NCBI GenBank assembly: GCA_030412945.1
Contig: JAUHJS010000003.1
Coordinates: 462,349-526,348 of the forward strand
DNA: 64,000 bases
Source: Shiella aurantiaca
GTDB taxonomy: Bacteria; Bacteroidota; Bacteroidia; Cytophagales; Cyclobacteriaceae
Direction of reading: 5' to 3'
The position numbers and the translations under genes are program-made. The notes beneath the pieces were generated by a model. It saw nothing but the letters and a program-made list of their open reading frames with translations, ran no database searches and had not been told where the DNA came from. Below, in pieces: positions 54,085 through 63,700 of the stretch (positions are counted from its first letter, which is position 1; each line of letters begins with the position of its first letter).

Positions 54085-56066
54085 TACACAATGGTAGGTT
54101 TAATAAAAACAATTAATTGATTATTAGTGTCTTCCTTAACCTTTCGACTAAATATCCATTTTAAAATAGGAATTTTGGACAGAATAGGGGTACCGGAACC
54201 ACTTTCTGATTTCCTGGTTTCTTCCAAGCCTCCTAGGATAATCATCTCCTCATTTCGAATTCGGATTTTGGAAGTAAATTTTCGGGTAGCATTGCCGGGA
54301 GGGGCACCTTGTACCTCCGGAGAAATAAAATCAGAAAACTCAGCAGTAATATCCAACGTAATGTGGTCGTTTCCTGATACTATAGGATTGATTTTGATAT
54401 CAAGGTTAGCTTCCACCTTTTCAAAATTGGGTGTTACCGTAACTATAGGGTTAACACCACCGCTCACATTTTGGGTCTCTACTTTATAATATACCGAGTT
54501 GCCGATTTTCAAGTTAGCCTCATGTCCATTTAATGTGGAAAGTTTTGGTGTGGAACGTAAGTCCAATTGATTGTTCTGTTCTAATGCTTCCAATGTAGCA
54601 TAAAAGCGAGGGGTGACTCTGCCCAGATTAACCCAACCATTGGTAGCCCAGCGGTCAAGCGCATCATTAATGGCACCTGAACTTAAGGTTACGTCTACTC
54701 CCGGGAAAACTTGTCCTCCTGTTTTTACTGTTGAATCGGAAAGGAAGGCACTTAGACCCGTTTGAATGCTAAATCCTTTCCTTAAATCAGCAACAATCAC
54801 CTCAATTAAGATATTGGGAACGGGCTCGTCAATTAGCAAAATGAATTTCTTAAGCTTTTTTAACTGGTGCGTGGAGCCTGAAACGACAATTGCATTCAGA
54901 TCCTTAAAAATCTTTAAATCCAATCCGTTTACAAGCTCAGCAGGGATGATTTTATCAATTTCCTCTACCGTTCTAAACTGTAGTTTGATTACTTCCGAAT
55001 CTCTAAGCCCTTCTTGTTTTTTATCGCCTATGAGAAATATTCCTTGGCTACTACTGAATGCATAATTGGAGGACGGTTGGAGCAGCAGCGTGAGTAGGTC
55101 TTCAAAATCAATTCCTTGTAAATGGCAGGTAGTGTTTCCTTGAATCTCTGTTTGTATGACATAACTCACTCCCAGTTGCTCGGCACCTCTGCGAATAATA
55201 TCAAGTATGGGTGTATTGGATGCATCGACATTTAGTAGGCTATCACCTGTTCTATTGCTGGGAGTAATCATAACATCCCCACCACCATAGGAAGAGCCGT
55301 ACGAGCCACCGCTGTTAGCCGCTTGGTATCGTCTATTAGCATTGGTATATTGTTGGCCTCCTTGGGAGTTGTCTATAACGGGATTGGGTTGTCCTTCAAA
55401 TACAAAAACAGATTCGTCAGACTGTTTCAGTTTTAATCCATTTACCAAGGCTAACTTTTCTAGTGCGGCTTTTAGGGGTAGGGATTCAATGAAGCCATTT
55501 ACTTGCGCTGAGGCAATTTCTGGCATCACCAAAATATTGTTCCCAGTTGCCTGGGTAAGTTTTTTCACCACCAGACTTAGGGTGTCATTTTGGAAATCCA
55601 TACTTAAAAGCTTTTGTTCTCTATCAAATGCTATTTGAATGGGTTTTGGTGTGTAAGGTTGTGCAGGTTGTTGATATGGGGAGAGCGCAATAATCTTATT
55701 TATAAAGCGCATCTCTAACCGATACTCTTTACATAAATAAATTAGTAAATCTTTAACACTGACATTCGTAAATGTATTGGTGACCCGATAGGAAATACTT
55801 GGATCTATGGCAATGTTTACTCCGTTTGATTCAGCTACCCCCCGAATAAGTTCAGAAAGCGGAGCTGATGAAACAGAAAAATTAACTGTGCTATTGAGTT
55901 CGACAATTAGGGAATCGGACAACTGTTGCAAACGAGCCTCATTTGCTTGCATGAGCTGATCAAAAGATAAATCGCTTGATTCTTCCTGTGCAAAACTGCC
56001 TAAAGGATTGGCACAAAGGAATGCCAGCAAAAGAATATTATGAAAATAATAGCGGGTATATTTCAT
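54081..56066 (-). CDS. Secretin (GspD/PilQ family)
   Basis: Outer-membrane pore of a type II/IV pilus-like system. The product is about 661 residues from the ATG at 56066, which begins a signal peptide (MKYTRYYFHNILLLAFLCAN..SFAQ). Three N0/STN-like modules are seen (about 45-130, 140-220 and 265-345), then a ring-building domain (KLQFRTVEEIDKIIPAELVN). The secretin domain has RSTPKLSTLNGHEANLKIG, NEEMIILGGLEETRKSES and the signature GTPILSKIPILKWIFSR. Its start overlaps the ATPase gene by 29 bases. Confidence 0.9.
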   Translation of the reverse strand: MKYTRYYFHNILLLAFLCANPLGSFAQEESSDLSFDQLMQANEARLQQLSDSLIVELNSTVNFSVSSAPLSELIRGVAESNGVNIAIDPSISYRVTNTFTNVSVKDLLIYLCKEYRLEMRFINKIIALSPYQQPAQPYTPKPIQIAFDREQKLLSMDFQNDTLSLVVKKLTQATGNNILVMPEIASAQVNGFIESLPLKAALEKLALVNGLKLKQSDESVFVFEGQPNPVIDNSQGGQQYTNANRRYQAANSGGSYGSSYGGGDVMITPSNRTGDSLLNVDASNTPILDIIRRGAEQLGVSYVIQTEIQGNTTCHLQGIDFEDLLTLLLQPSSNYAFSSSQGIFLIGDKKQEGLRDSEVIKLQFRTVEEIDKIIPAELVNGLDLKIFKDLNAIVVSGSTHQLKKLKKFILLIDEPVPNILIEVIVADLRKGFSIQTGLSAFLSDSTVKTGGQVFPGVDVTLSSGAINDALDRWATNGWVNLGRVTPRFYATLEALEQNNQLDLRSTPKLSTLNGHEANLKIGNSVYYKVETQNVSGGVNPIVTVTPNFEKVEANLDIKINPIVSGNDHITLDITAEFSDFISPEVQGAPPGNATRKFTSKIRIRNEEMIILGGLEETRKSESGSGTPILSKIPILKWIFSRKVKEDTNNQLIVFIKPTIVY

Positions 56067-57429
56067 CAATAGAGGTGTCGCCCTGGGCAAAACGTTCAAA
56101 TGCATTATAAGCTAATTTTTTAATGCCTCTTTTTTCTAAGTCAGCATCAATGTGGAATTCATTCTTTTTAATATGTTCAGCCAGCTCTGTGTCCACTGGA
56201 ATTACCTCATAAAGGGCTTTTCGGCCTTTATATCCGGTGAAATAACATTGGCTACAGCCTTGTGGCGAATAATAACTTGAGATTTCCCAATAAGGGGTAA
56301 AGGCTGGGGGGAAGATATTTCTTTCAAAGGGCACTTCTTTCTTACAGTGCGGACAAAGAAGCCTTATCAAGCGTTGAGCCACAGTTGTATTTAATGTATT
56401 GGCAATCAGGTAGGCCGGTATACCCATGTCAATTAATCGGGCTACGGTACCCCATGCAGAGTTGGTATGGATAGTAGATAGTACTAAATGCCCCGTAAGT
56501 GCAGCCCTGATAGCCATATTGGCTGTTTCCTGATCCCTGATTTCTCCCACCATAATAATGTCCGGATCCTGACGGAGGAAGGTGCGCAAAGCTTTGGGGA
56601 AATCAAGTCCAATGCTTTCTTTGAGCTGCACCTGATTGATTCCTTCTAATGTATATTCTATAGGGTCTTCAATCGTTACAATATTTTTGGTTTTTGTATT
56701 AAGCAGTTTCAAGGTAGCATACAAGGTGGTAGTTTTTCCCGATCCGGTAGGCCCACTAATAAGTACAATACCATGTGGCTTTTTTACGCCTTCGAGGTAG
56801 TTGAAAAGGTCATTTTCTTTGAATCCCACCTTTTGTATATCAATATTGGAAGCATCAGAGCGAAGGATCCTGAGCACGATTTTTTCTCCATGAAGGGTGG
56901 GGAGCACAGAAACCCTTATATCAAACTTGTCTTGCTCGTGAGAATAAAATATTCGCCCATCTTGGGGGAGACGTTTCTCAGATATGTCCAAACTGGCCAT
57001 AATCTTTATTTTATTTACCAACGAGGGGTAGTCGTCCCTTCCTATCAGCAAACGCTCTACCAGCTGGCCGTCAATCCGAAAGCGTACACGGGCTTCTTCC
57101 TCATATGTCTCAATATGAATATCGCTGCTGTTTATGCTTTTAGCTTCTTGGATCAAATCACTTACGAAGGATTCTGATCGTACTTCCGCTTTAAGTCCCT
57201 TTTTGGCCGTAGTGCCTTCCTGATTTGATTTGAGGTAATATCGATTTAAGGTCTCCTGTATTACTTCCGTATCAACGGCTTGAAGCGCCACGGGCTCTCC
57301 CGATAAGATTTCTAGTTCTTCCTTAATGAGGTTTATATTGATGGCTGCATCAATATAAAAGTCAATGCCTTTTTCACTACTAGGCACAATACGATAGTTC
57401 CATGCCTGCTCCACCGTAAGGCGTTGCAT
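56038..57429 (-). CDS. GspE/PilB-family assembly ATPase
   Basis: Cytoplasmic hexameric ATPase that drives pseudopilus assembly. The product is about 463 residues from the ATG at 57429; a TTG some 36 bases upstream would include ASYIPLS, which looks native to GspE N-termini, so the start is uncertain. Walker A is GPTGSGKTTTLYATLKLL, the Asp box HIETYEEEARVRFRIDGQ, Walker B LRQDPDIIMVGEIRDQETA and the His box TGHLVLSTIHTNSA. The tetracysteine zinc motif CPHCKK..CSQCYFTGYKGR of GspE/PilB is intact. Confidence 0.92.
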   Translation of the reverse strand: MQRLTVEQAWNYRIVPSSEKGIDFYIDAAININLIKEELEILSGEPVALQAVDTEVIQETLNRYYLKSNQEGTTAKKGLKAEVRSESFVSDLIQEAKSINSSDIHIETYEEEARVRFRIDGQLVERLLIGRDDYPSLVNKIKIMASLDISEKRLPQDGRIFYSHEQDKFDIRVSVLPTLHGEKIVLRILRSDASNIDIQKVGFKENDLFNYLEGVKKPHGIVLISGPTGSGKTTTLYATLKLLNTKTKNIVTIEDPIEYTLEGINQVQLKESIGLDFPKALRTFLRQDPDIIMVGEIRDQETANMAIRAALTGHLVLSTIHTNSAWGTVARLIDMGIPAYLIANTLNTTVAQRLIRLLCPHCKKEVPFERNIFPPAFTPYWEISSYYSPQGCSQCYFTGYKGRKALYEVIPVDTELAEHIKKNEFHIDADLEKRGIKKLAYNAFERFAQGDTSIDEIYPLLFS

Positions 57430-57473
57430 GATTTCTGTTGAAAGTGGTATGTAACTGGCGCTGGACAAAAGAT

Positions 57474-57974
57474 TTATGGAATAAGGCAGTTTTGCAAAAT
57501 TACACCTTTTTGGAAATATAGCGAATCGGCACAGAGTACAATCCACAAAACTAAGGCCTGTATACCCGCCAGAGGAATAGTACGTGGCGCGCGAAATATG
57601 ATTTTACCGAGTAGTAAGGCTATCAGAAGACTTATCAGGAAAAATAGTACATAGTTAACCAAGGGTAGAAGTAGACTGATAACCAACCAGAACGCTAAAT
57701 CGCCCATGCCCAAATAGGAGGTAGTTTCTTTCCATGAAAAGATTCTACCCGTAACTCTTAGGTACAGCCAAACTCCCGAAAGGTTAATACCTATAAATAG
57801 ATTGTTTAGGAGTATATCTATCGGACGCCATACTTCCCAATCATATAAAGTGTATGCTACTCCTGTAAGTAATAGGAGAAATGCCAGTACATGAACAGCC
57901 CTGTATTTGAAGTCTTGGAAAGCGATTATGGCTATAGGGATAAGTAAAAAAGCCAGTTGGGTGGTATTTAACAA
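57474..57974 (-). CDS. Prepilin peptidase, A24 family (short form)
   Basis: This 166-residue integral membrane protein has about six helices. The two catalytic aspartates are in AFQDFKYRAV (near residue 21) and the GxGD-type motif LGMGDLAFW (near residue 92). Only the peptidase domain is present; the N-terminal methylase domain of full PilD is absent, as in short TadV/FlaK-like forms. The start is a TTG 5 bases after the pseudopilin gene. It should cleave the pseudopilin encoded just upstream. Confidence 0.83.
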   Translation of the reverse strand: MLNTTQLAFLLIPIAIIAFQDFKYRAVHVLAFLLLLTGVAYTLYDWEVWRPIDILLNNLFIGINLSGVWLYLRVTGRIFSWKETTSYLGMGDLAFWLVISLLLPLVNYVLFFLISLLIALLLGKIIFRAPRTIPLAGIQALVLWIVLCADSLYFQKGVILQNCLIP

Positions 57975-57978
57975 GACT

Positions 57979-58428
57979 TTAATCTTTTATGATTTCTCTT
58001 AATTCAGAGTTTTGGTTAATCTCCCATACATTGTATTCACCATCTCCGTCAAAATCCACTACAGCCGTAGCCCTTGCCAGAAAACTGCTTGGTGAGGCTT
58101 CAATAATTTCCATCTTATAGTTGGCTTTGCCTGATTCGCTTTCCGTTACGAGTGTTTCCTGCTCGTAACCTAGGGCTACAATTTCACTACTGTAACGACT
58201 ATTCTCATAGAAATAGGTTTTTTGAAGGGTATAGATATGCTTTAATGCTTGCTTCGCTTCCAAACTTCTTGTTTTGGAAATAAGGGGCATTAAGCTTGGG
58301 AGTGCAAGCAAAATTAAAATTCCAATAATAACTAACACGACCAATAGCTCTTGAATGGTAAAAGATGCCAATTGGTAATATTTTTTTGCTTTTTGGTGCA
58401 TAGAACTATGATTTTTAAAGATGAACAT
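57979..58428 (-). CDS. Type II/IV pilus pseudopilin with atypical cleavage site
   Basis: The product is 149 residues, or 140 if started at the second ATG (58401). The prepilin signature FTIQELLVVLVIIGILILLA, with the key glutamate at position +5, follows a basic leader. The residue before the cleavage point is Ser (..QLASF) instead of the usual Gly. The C-terminal domain is GspG-sized, with a DFDGDGEYNVWEIN stretch whose aspartates resemble the calcium site of major pseudopilins. It is the first gene of the eight-gene operon. Confidence 0.85.
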   Translation of the reverse strand: MFIFKNHSSMHQKAKKYYQLASFTIQELLVVLVIIGILILLALPSLMPLISKTRSLEAKQALKHIYTLQKTYFYENSRYSSEIVALGYEQETLVTESESGKANYKMEIIEASPSSFLARATAVVDFDGDGEYNVWEINQNSELREIIKD

Positions 58429-58493
58429 GGCTAAAGCTAAGGCAAAGTTTGTATTTTTTTTCGATGTAATGCTAATAAACTGATAAATATCCT

Positions 58494-58501
58494 TAGTTTT
58501 G
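58494..58501 (+). promoter_or_regulatory. -7 element before the first GIGT protein gene
   Basis: TAGTTTTG matches TAnnTTTG and lies 31 bases before the ATG at 58533. The upstream TTG is not clear. Confidence 0.4.
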
Positions 58502-58532
58502 ACCCCAAATTTAACAAAAACCTTACAAGACC

Positions 58533-59681
58533 ATGAAATTTGCCTTCGAAAAGCTCTTTTTGCTTATTATCATTTCCACTTGCACTCTACTTCTCCCATT
58601 ATCTTCGTCTGCCCAGCTATATGCACCTAGCGGGAGTGTGGCTGGAGTGACCAATGGGACAACAAACGTGGGGATAGGTACTCCGGCCCCACCTAGTACG
58701 TTAATGATTTATTCAAATACTAGCGAGCCTAGCTCATTTGCTATTCAGCATAGTCCTGGAACAAGATTCTGGATTTCTCATAGTAATGCAGACGATATTT
58801 TTAAAATTGGAGGAACAGGGTCGACACGGCCTAGTATGGGTGCCATTAATATCAAGTGGGGCAATGTAGGGATAGGAACCGAACCTCTATCCAGTAAAAA
58901 AATGGTAGTTAATGGAAGTGTAGGAATAATTACCTCAGGATACGCAGATCTTTCTCTTGAAAGAACTGATAATGATTCTAAACTGACATTAGGCATTACC
59001 TCAAATTCCGAAGAGGGCTTTATCAGTTCAAAAGGGGAATTAAAATTCCTAACCAATTTATCAACCACCCCAAAGATGTTTATTACTAAAGGAGGGGATG
59101 TTGGTATTGGAACAACATTACCTAGTGCTATTCTGAATATTGTCAACAATAAGACCGAGCCTTATCAAAACTCAGTACGAATTGATAGCAATAATCCCAG
59201 CGAGCATTGGTTGATTACTGCCCAATCTAATGGCAAGGGGAACTACTCCGGATTGTTCGCCCCCGCTACGAATAATATCAGTCTTCTGCTAAGAGATGCC
59301 TCTAAGGTGGTAGGAGCTAAAATTAATTCTAATGGACCTAGCTATTTTAATGGAGGAAATGTAGGGATTGGAACGACCAGCCCTGACGAGATGCTATCAG
59401 TAAACGGAACAGTCCATGCCAAAGAAGTACGGGTGGATCTTGATTTCCCAGCTCCCGATTATGTATTTGAACAAGACTACCCATTAATGAGCCTATCGGA
59501 AACCGAAAAATACATCCAAGCCAATAAACATCTACCGGAAGTCCCTTCCGCCAAAGAAATGGAGCAAAATGGGGTAAAGCTGCTTGAAATGAATATGCTG
59601 CTACTCAAGAAGGTAGAAGAGCTTACCCTCCATGTAATCAGCCTTGAAAAAGAAGTACAAACCTTAAAATCAAAAGAATAA
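58533..59681 (+). CDS. Secreted GIGT-repeat surface protein, paralogue 1
   Basis: The 382-residue protein has a signal peptide (residues 1-28, LPLSSSAQ). Scattered repeats of the NVGIGT/DVGIGTTLP type occur (near residues 45, 111, 190 and 276). The C-terminal region is AKEVRVDLDFPAPDYVFEQD, then HLPEVPSAKEMEQNGVKLLE, ending in a leucine-zipper-like coiled coil (MNMLLLKKVEELTLHVISLE). Such endings occur in Bacteroidota tail-fibre-like proteins; the coiled coil probably trimerises. Function is unknown. It abuts the next gene with a one-base overlap. Confidence 0.75.
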   Translation: MKFAFEKLFLLIIISTCTLLLPLSSSAQLYAPSGSVAGVTNGTTNVGIGTPAPPSTLMIYSNTSEPSSFAIQHSPGTRFWISHSNADDIFKIGGTGSTRPSMGAINIKWGNVGIGTEPLSSKKMVVNGSVGIITSGYADLSLERTDNDSKLTLGITSNSEEGFISSKGELKFLTNLSTTPKMFITKGGDVGIGTTLPSAILNIVNNKTEPYQNSVRIDSNNPSEHWLITAQSNGKGNYSGLFAPATNNISLLLRDASKVVGAKINSNGPSYFNGGNVGIGTTSPDEMLSVNGTVHAKEVRVDLDFPAPDYVFEQDYPLMSLSETEKYIQANKHLPEVPSAKEMEQNGVKLLEMNMLLLKKVEELTLHVISLEKEVQTLKSKE

Positions 59682-60781
59682 TGAACAGAATTAACCTAAT
59701 CGTGCTGGCTTTGCTTTTCTCGGTAGCAGCAAAGGCACAATTTATTACCCTGGGTTCAGCGAATGGGCCGGCTCCCGACTACGCCTTTTCCTATTATAAA
59801 CTCTTTGACCTAAATGGTTTCACAGGCGATGCAAGTGCCCTCTTTCGGATTGCAATTCTGGCAGATGATAATTATATGAACCATGCCGAATACCACCTGT
59901 GGGTCTCCAAGCATTCAGGGACAGTAAACAGGGTAGACGGAGTGGCCTTGCAATTTATTAGTGGTAAACCGCAAATGCTGGAAGTAATTGCTACCGAAAC
60001 AGCCGTTTGGATTAGGGCAATGGGCAAATGGGGAACGATACGTTATGAAACCCCCATCAATATTGGTATTTCCCAAAATGGGGGAGCAGGCTGGGTGATT
60101 TCAAACCAAGCGACCTATCTAGAACCTACGGGGTATACCATTAAAAGTAAGAATTCTTTTTACTATGATTATGATAATGCCAAATTGTATGAATATCCCT
60201 CTTACAATATAGATGGTTCACAAATTACCAATACAAGGATAAAAACGCCTGGTTCGGGCTTTCAGCCCTCTAGCGGCTTAAATCATAGCTTTACCCTCTC
60301 CGCCACTAATACCAATGGTATTCTAAATATGGGAGTGGATGGTACCGGTCAGATAAATCCCAATTTCTATTCATGGATGCAATCTACCCGAAATGCAGGG
60401 GATTCCTTTTACGCACTGTCTTTAAACCCATTAGGAGGAAATGTGGGCATAGGAACCACCCGGCCAGATGCCACCCTCACGGTAAAAGGCAATATCCACG
60501 CCCAAGAGGTAAAAGTAGACTTGAACGGGGCTGTAGCCCCAGATTATGTCTTTGAACCGGATTATTCTCTCATGAGCCTGCAAGAATTATCCGACTACCT
60601 AAAAGAGCACAAACACCTGCCCGAAGTGCCTTCCGCAAAAGAAATGGAGCAGAATGGCGTGAATCTATTGGAAATGAACCTGCTCTTGCTCAAAAAGGTG
60701 GAAGAACTGACCCTGCATGTGATTGAGTTGGAGAGAAAAACAGAGAAGAAGGGGCGTAGGAGATTTTCGAAGAATAATTAA
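59681..60781 (+). CDS. Secreted GIGT-repeat surface protein, paralogue 2
   Basis: The 366-residue protein has a signal peptide (MNRINLIVLALLFSVAAKAQ). The N-terminal domain is different from its neighbour: a beta-sandwich-like region with YHLWVSKHSGTVNRVDGVAL, as in tail-fibre/interaction domains. After GGNVGIGTTRPDATLTVKGN it rejoins paralogue 1, with PDYVFEPDYSLMSL, HLPEVPSAKEMEQNGVNLLE and the same coiled coil. A shared C-terminus with swapped N-terminal domains suggests a modular binding protein. It is co-transcribed with paralogue 1 and precedes an Rhs-like gene by 13 bases. Confidence 0.75.
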   Translation: MNRINLIVLALLFSVAAKAQFITLGSANGPAPDYAFSYYKLFDLNGFTGDASALFRIAILADDNYMNHAEYHLWVSKHSGTVNRVDGVALQFISGKPQMLEVIATETAVWIRAMGKWGTIRYETPINIGISQNGGAGWVISNQATYLEPTGYTIKSKNSFYYDYDNAKLYEYPSYNIDGSQITNTRIKTPGSGFQPSSGLNHSFTLSATNTNGILNMGVDGTGQINPNFYSWMQSTRNAGDSFYALSLNPLGGNVGIGTTRPDATLTVKGNIHAQEVKVDLNGAVAPDYVFEPDYSLMSLQELSDYLKEHKHLPEVPSAKEMEQNGVNLLEMNLLLLKKVEELTLHVIELERKTEKKGRRRFSKNN

Positions 60782-60794
60782 CTAATAATATTTT

Positions 60795-63700
60795 ATGAAA
60801 CGAATAGTATTTATTTTAATATTTGGTTTGTGGTGTCTGGATACATTAGGCCAAGAATTCCAGGCCTTTTCACCAATTCATGAGAAGGTAATACCTCCAT
60901 CCCCTGATGTTGCTGCCATGGCTAAAGTGCATGATATTCCGATGAACTATAACACGGGAAGCCCAAACATTGCCTTTCCTTTATTAGAATTAAAAACGTA
61001 TGGATATTCATTGCCTGTCTCAATAAATTACAACTCAACGGGTAATAGAGTTGATGATATTGCCTCTAGAGTTGGCTTAGGATGGAGCCTGGAAATGGGA
61101 GGCACAATATCTAGAGTAACAAAAGGAAAACCTGATGAGTCTGCTAATGGGTATTTTAATGAATACCCATACTGGCTTCAAAATATTAAAAATTCATCCA
61201 TTACTCAGTTTCCTGCATGGGAAGATCCAGTATACCAATACTTAGGAAGAATTGTGTATGGCGAGTATGACCTGCAGCCAGATGTATTCTCATTTCATTT
61301 CCCGGGTTACTCTGGAAAGATAATTTTCAATCCAGAAACAATGGAACCTGTTTTTTTCCCATATGAAGAAATTATGGTTTTATCTCATCCCTTTCAATCT
61401 GGAGTGGACGAGTGGAGGTTCAAGACTCCTGATGGAATTATTTATGTTTTTGGTGTAAATGGTGTGGAGTTTACACAAGATAATTATAACCAAAACTATC
61501 CGAGCGCCTGGCATTTGACTCAGATTACTACACCCGTGGGAGGTGCTATTAATTTTCTTTATGAGGACGAAGCCTCAAGCACAAATGAAGGTGTTATCGT
61601 GGATCAAGTCACTACACATATGTATAGTAAATATGCGCCTTTTGATGACCCTTGCTATACCCCAAATTTTCCTTCGACCCTATCAGATTTAGCTATTTAT
61701 TATAAAAAAAGGTTAGTTAAAATCATGAATAATCAAAATGATTTTATTAGTATATCATATGATGACGACAGGTCTGATTTACTGACAGGGGTAACGCCAT
61801 CTCGTTTAGATAAAATTTCTGAACTAAGATTAGACCTCAGTAACTCCCAAAAAGATAAAATAGTGAATTTTACTTATGGTTACATTGGGGACTGTAGCCA
61901 GCCTGGGAAATGTCGCTTAGTTCTCTCATCAATATTAAAGAATTGGGAGTCAAAATCAACTGATTTTGCATACAATGATTTAGAAGTGCCTGATTACCGT
62001 AGTTTTGGTAAAGACCATTGGGGCTACTATAATTCTTTTAATTCAAACACAAACCTCGTTCCCGCTTTACCTTCTATGTATAATAGCGATTACGGAGCTT
62101 CCATGTCTAATGCTAATAGGAATACCGTACCATCATCCAGCCTTTTTGGAATGATTAGTAGTATTACTTATCCAACAGGTGGAAAGCAAATTTTTGAATT
62201 TGAATCACACAAAATTGATGGCAATGTTGGAGTTGATTTTCCCAATAATTTGGAATGGAATGTTTATTCTGCAATAGCTTTTGGCGATTCTCAGCTGCAC
62301 GGTCCCATGTCAATTCTTGAAAATGATATAAAAAATCAAATTTTGAATGATGACTATCAACTAACGGGGATACCGAACATTCGAGCTAGTCGAATCACCC
62401 TTTTGCAAAGCAGTCAAGCAAAATTAAATTTCTCGGTAACTGACATTAACGGTGGGCCAATCCCCCCCCAGGGTTTTCCAACAACCGCTCGCCTTTATGC
62501 TTACCCAATTAATGATATTGATACCTATATTGAAATAGGGGCAACAATTACACTTGTTCCTCCAGGAGACTACGTTTTGGTTTCAATGGCCTCTCAGGTT
62601 TCTTCTAATATTAAAGTGACTGCTAATTTATCGGTTCTTGAACCTGTATCTACTAATATTGAAAGTTTTGTAGGAGGGGCAAGGGTAAAGAAAATTACCA
62701 CTTTGGATATTGACGGTACCGAAACATCTACAAAAGAATTTATGTACAGAAGGGATGTTATAAGTGTATTAAATGGTCCGATTTTAGGTAATGAATACAA
62801 CTTTTCAGGACTTGATAATAGTGGCGTTTTGTTCAAAAATCCAAGCTATTTTAAAATGAACCTTTGTGACAATATCATGATGTCAGCCTACAATACTAAT
62901 GAGTATGGAAGGTATGATGGCTATCATATTGGTTATGATGAAGTAACTGTAATTACAAGTGGTTTGACTAATGGAATTAGTATTTATAAATATTTGAATA
63001 GTTTAAATACCTACACGAGGGGGCAACTGAAAGAAGAAATTCATTATCGATATGAAGGGACAATCACTCCTCGTTATAGGTTGGTTCAAAAGAAAATCAA
63101 TAAGTACAGCACTTCAGAGGGTGACTATTATTTCGTTAAGAGTGTCCCAGAAGTTAAAATTGAAGTGGTCAATGTTGAAAAACTGTGTTTTGGTTTTCAA
63201 CTTTGTGGCTACATTTATTATTACAGCGAAGATATTCCAAGTTATTATACCTCTTTTTGGCATCATTTATCTGAAACTACCATTGAAGATTATTCATATA
63301 CATCAACCCAAACTAATACGATTAGTAGAACTAAGAACTTCTTTCACGAAAAAGCCGAAGAACAGGAACACACAGGACTTACCTTAGTAATTGAATCTGG
63401 TCCGAATGGTGAAAAGATTGGAACTAGTATTAAATATTTAAGAGATGTGGAACAAAATCCGGTGAATCTTAACAATATTTCATTGGAAAAAAGATTTATA
63501 ATTCGAAATAATACTTCTTATCTAAAAAAGGCGCGCAAAATAGAGTATGACATTGATGGACATTTACCAATTGCTACATACATTTTTGAGACAACCAATG
63601 AAGTTCAAGATACAGAAGAAATTCCTTCTAATATGTTTTCAGTTGACCAACAATTCACGGTATATGGGGATAAAGGTTCATTAAGGGAGTATATTTCTCG

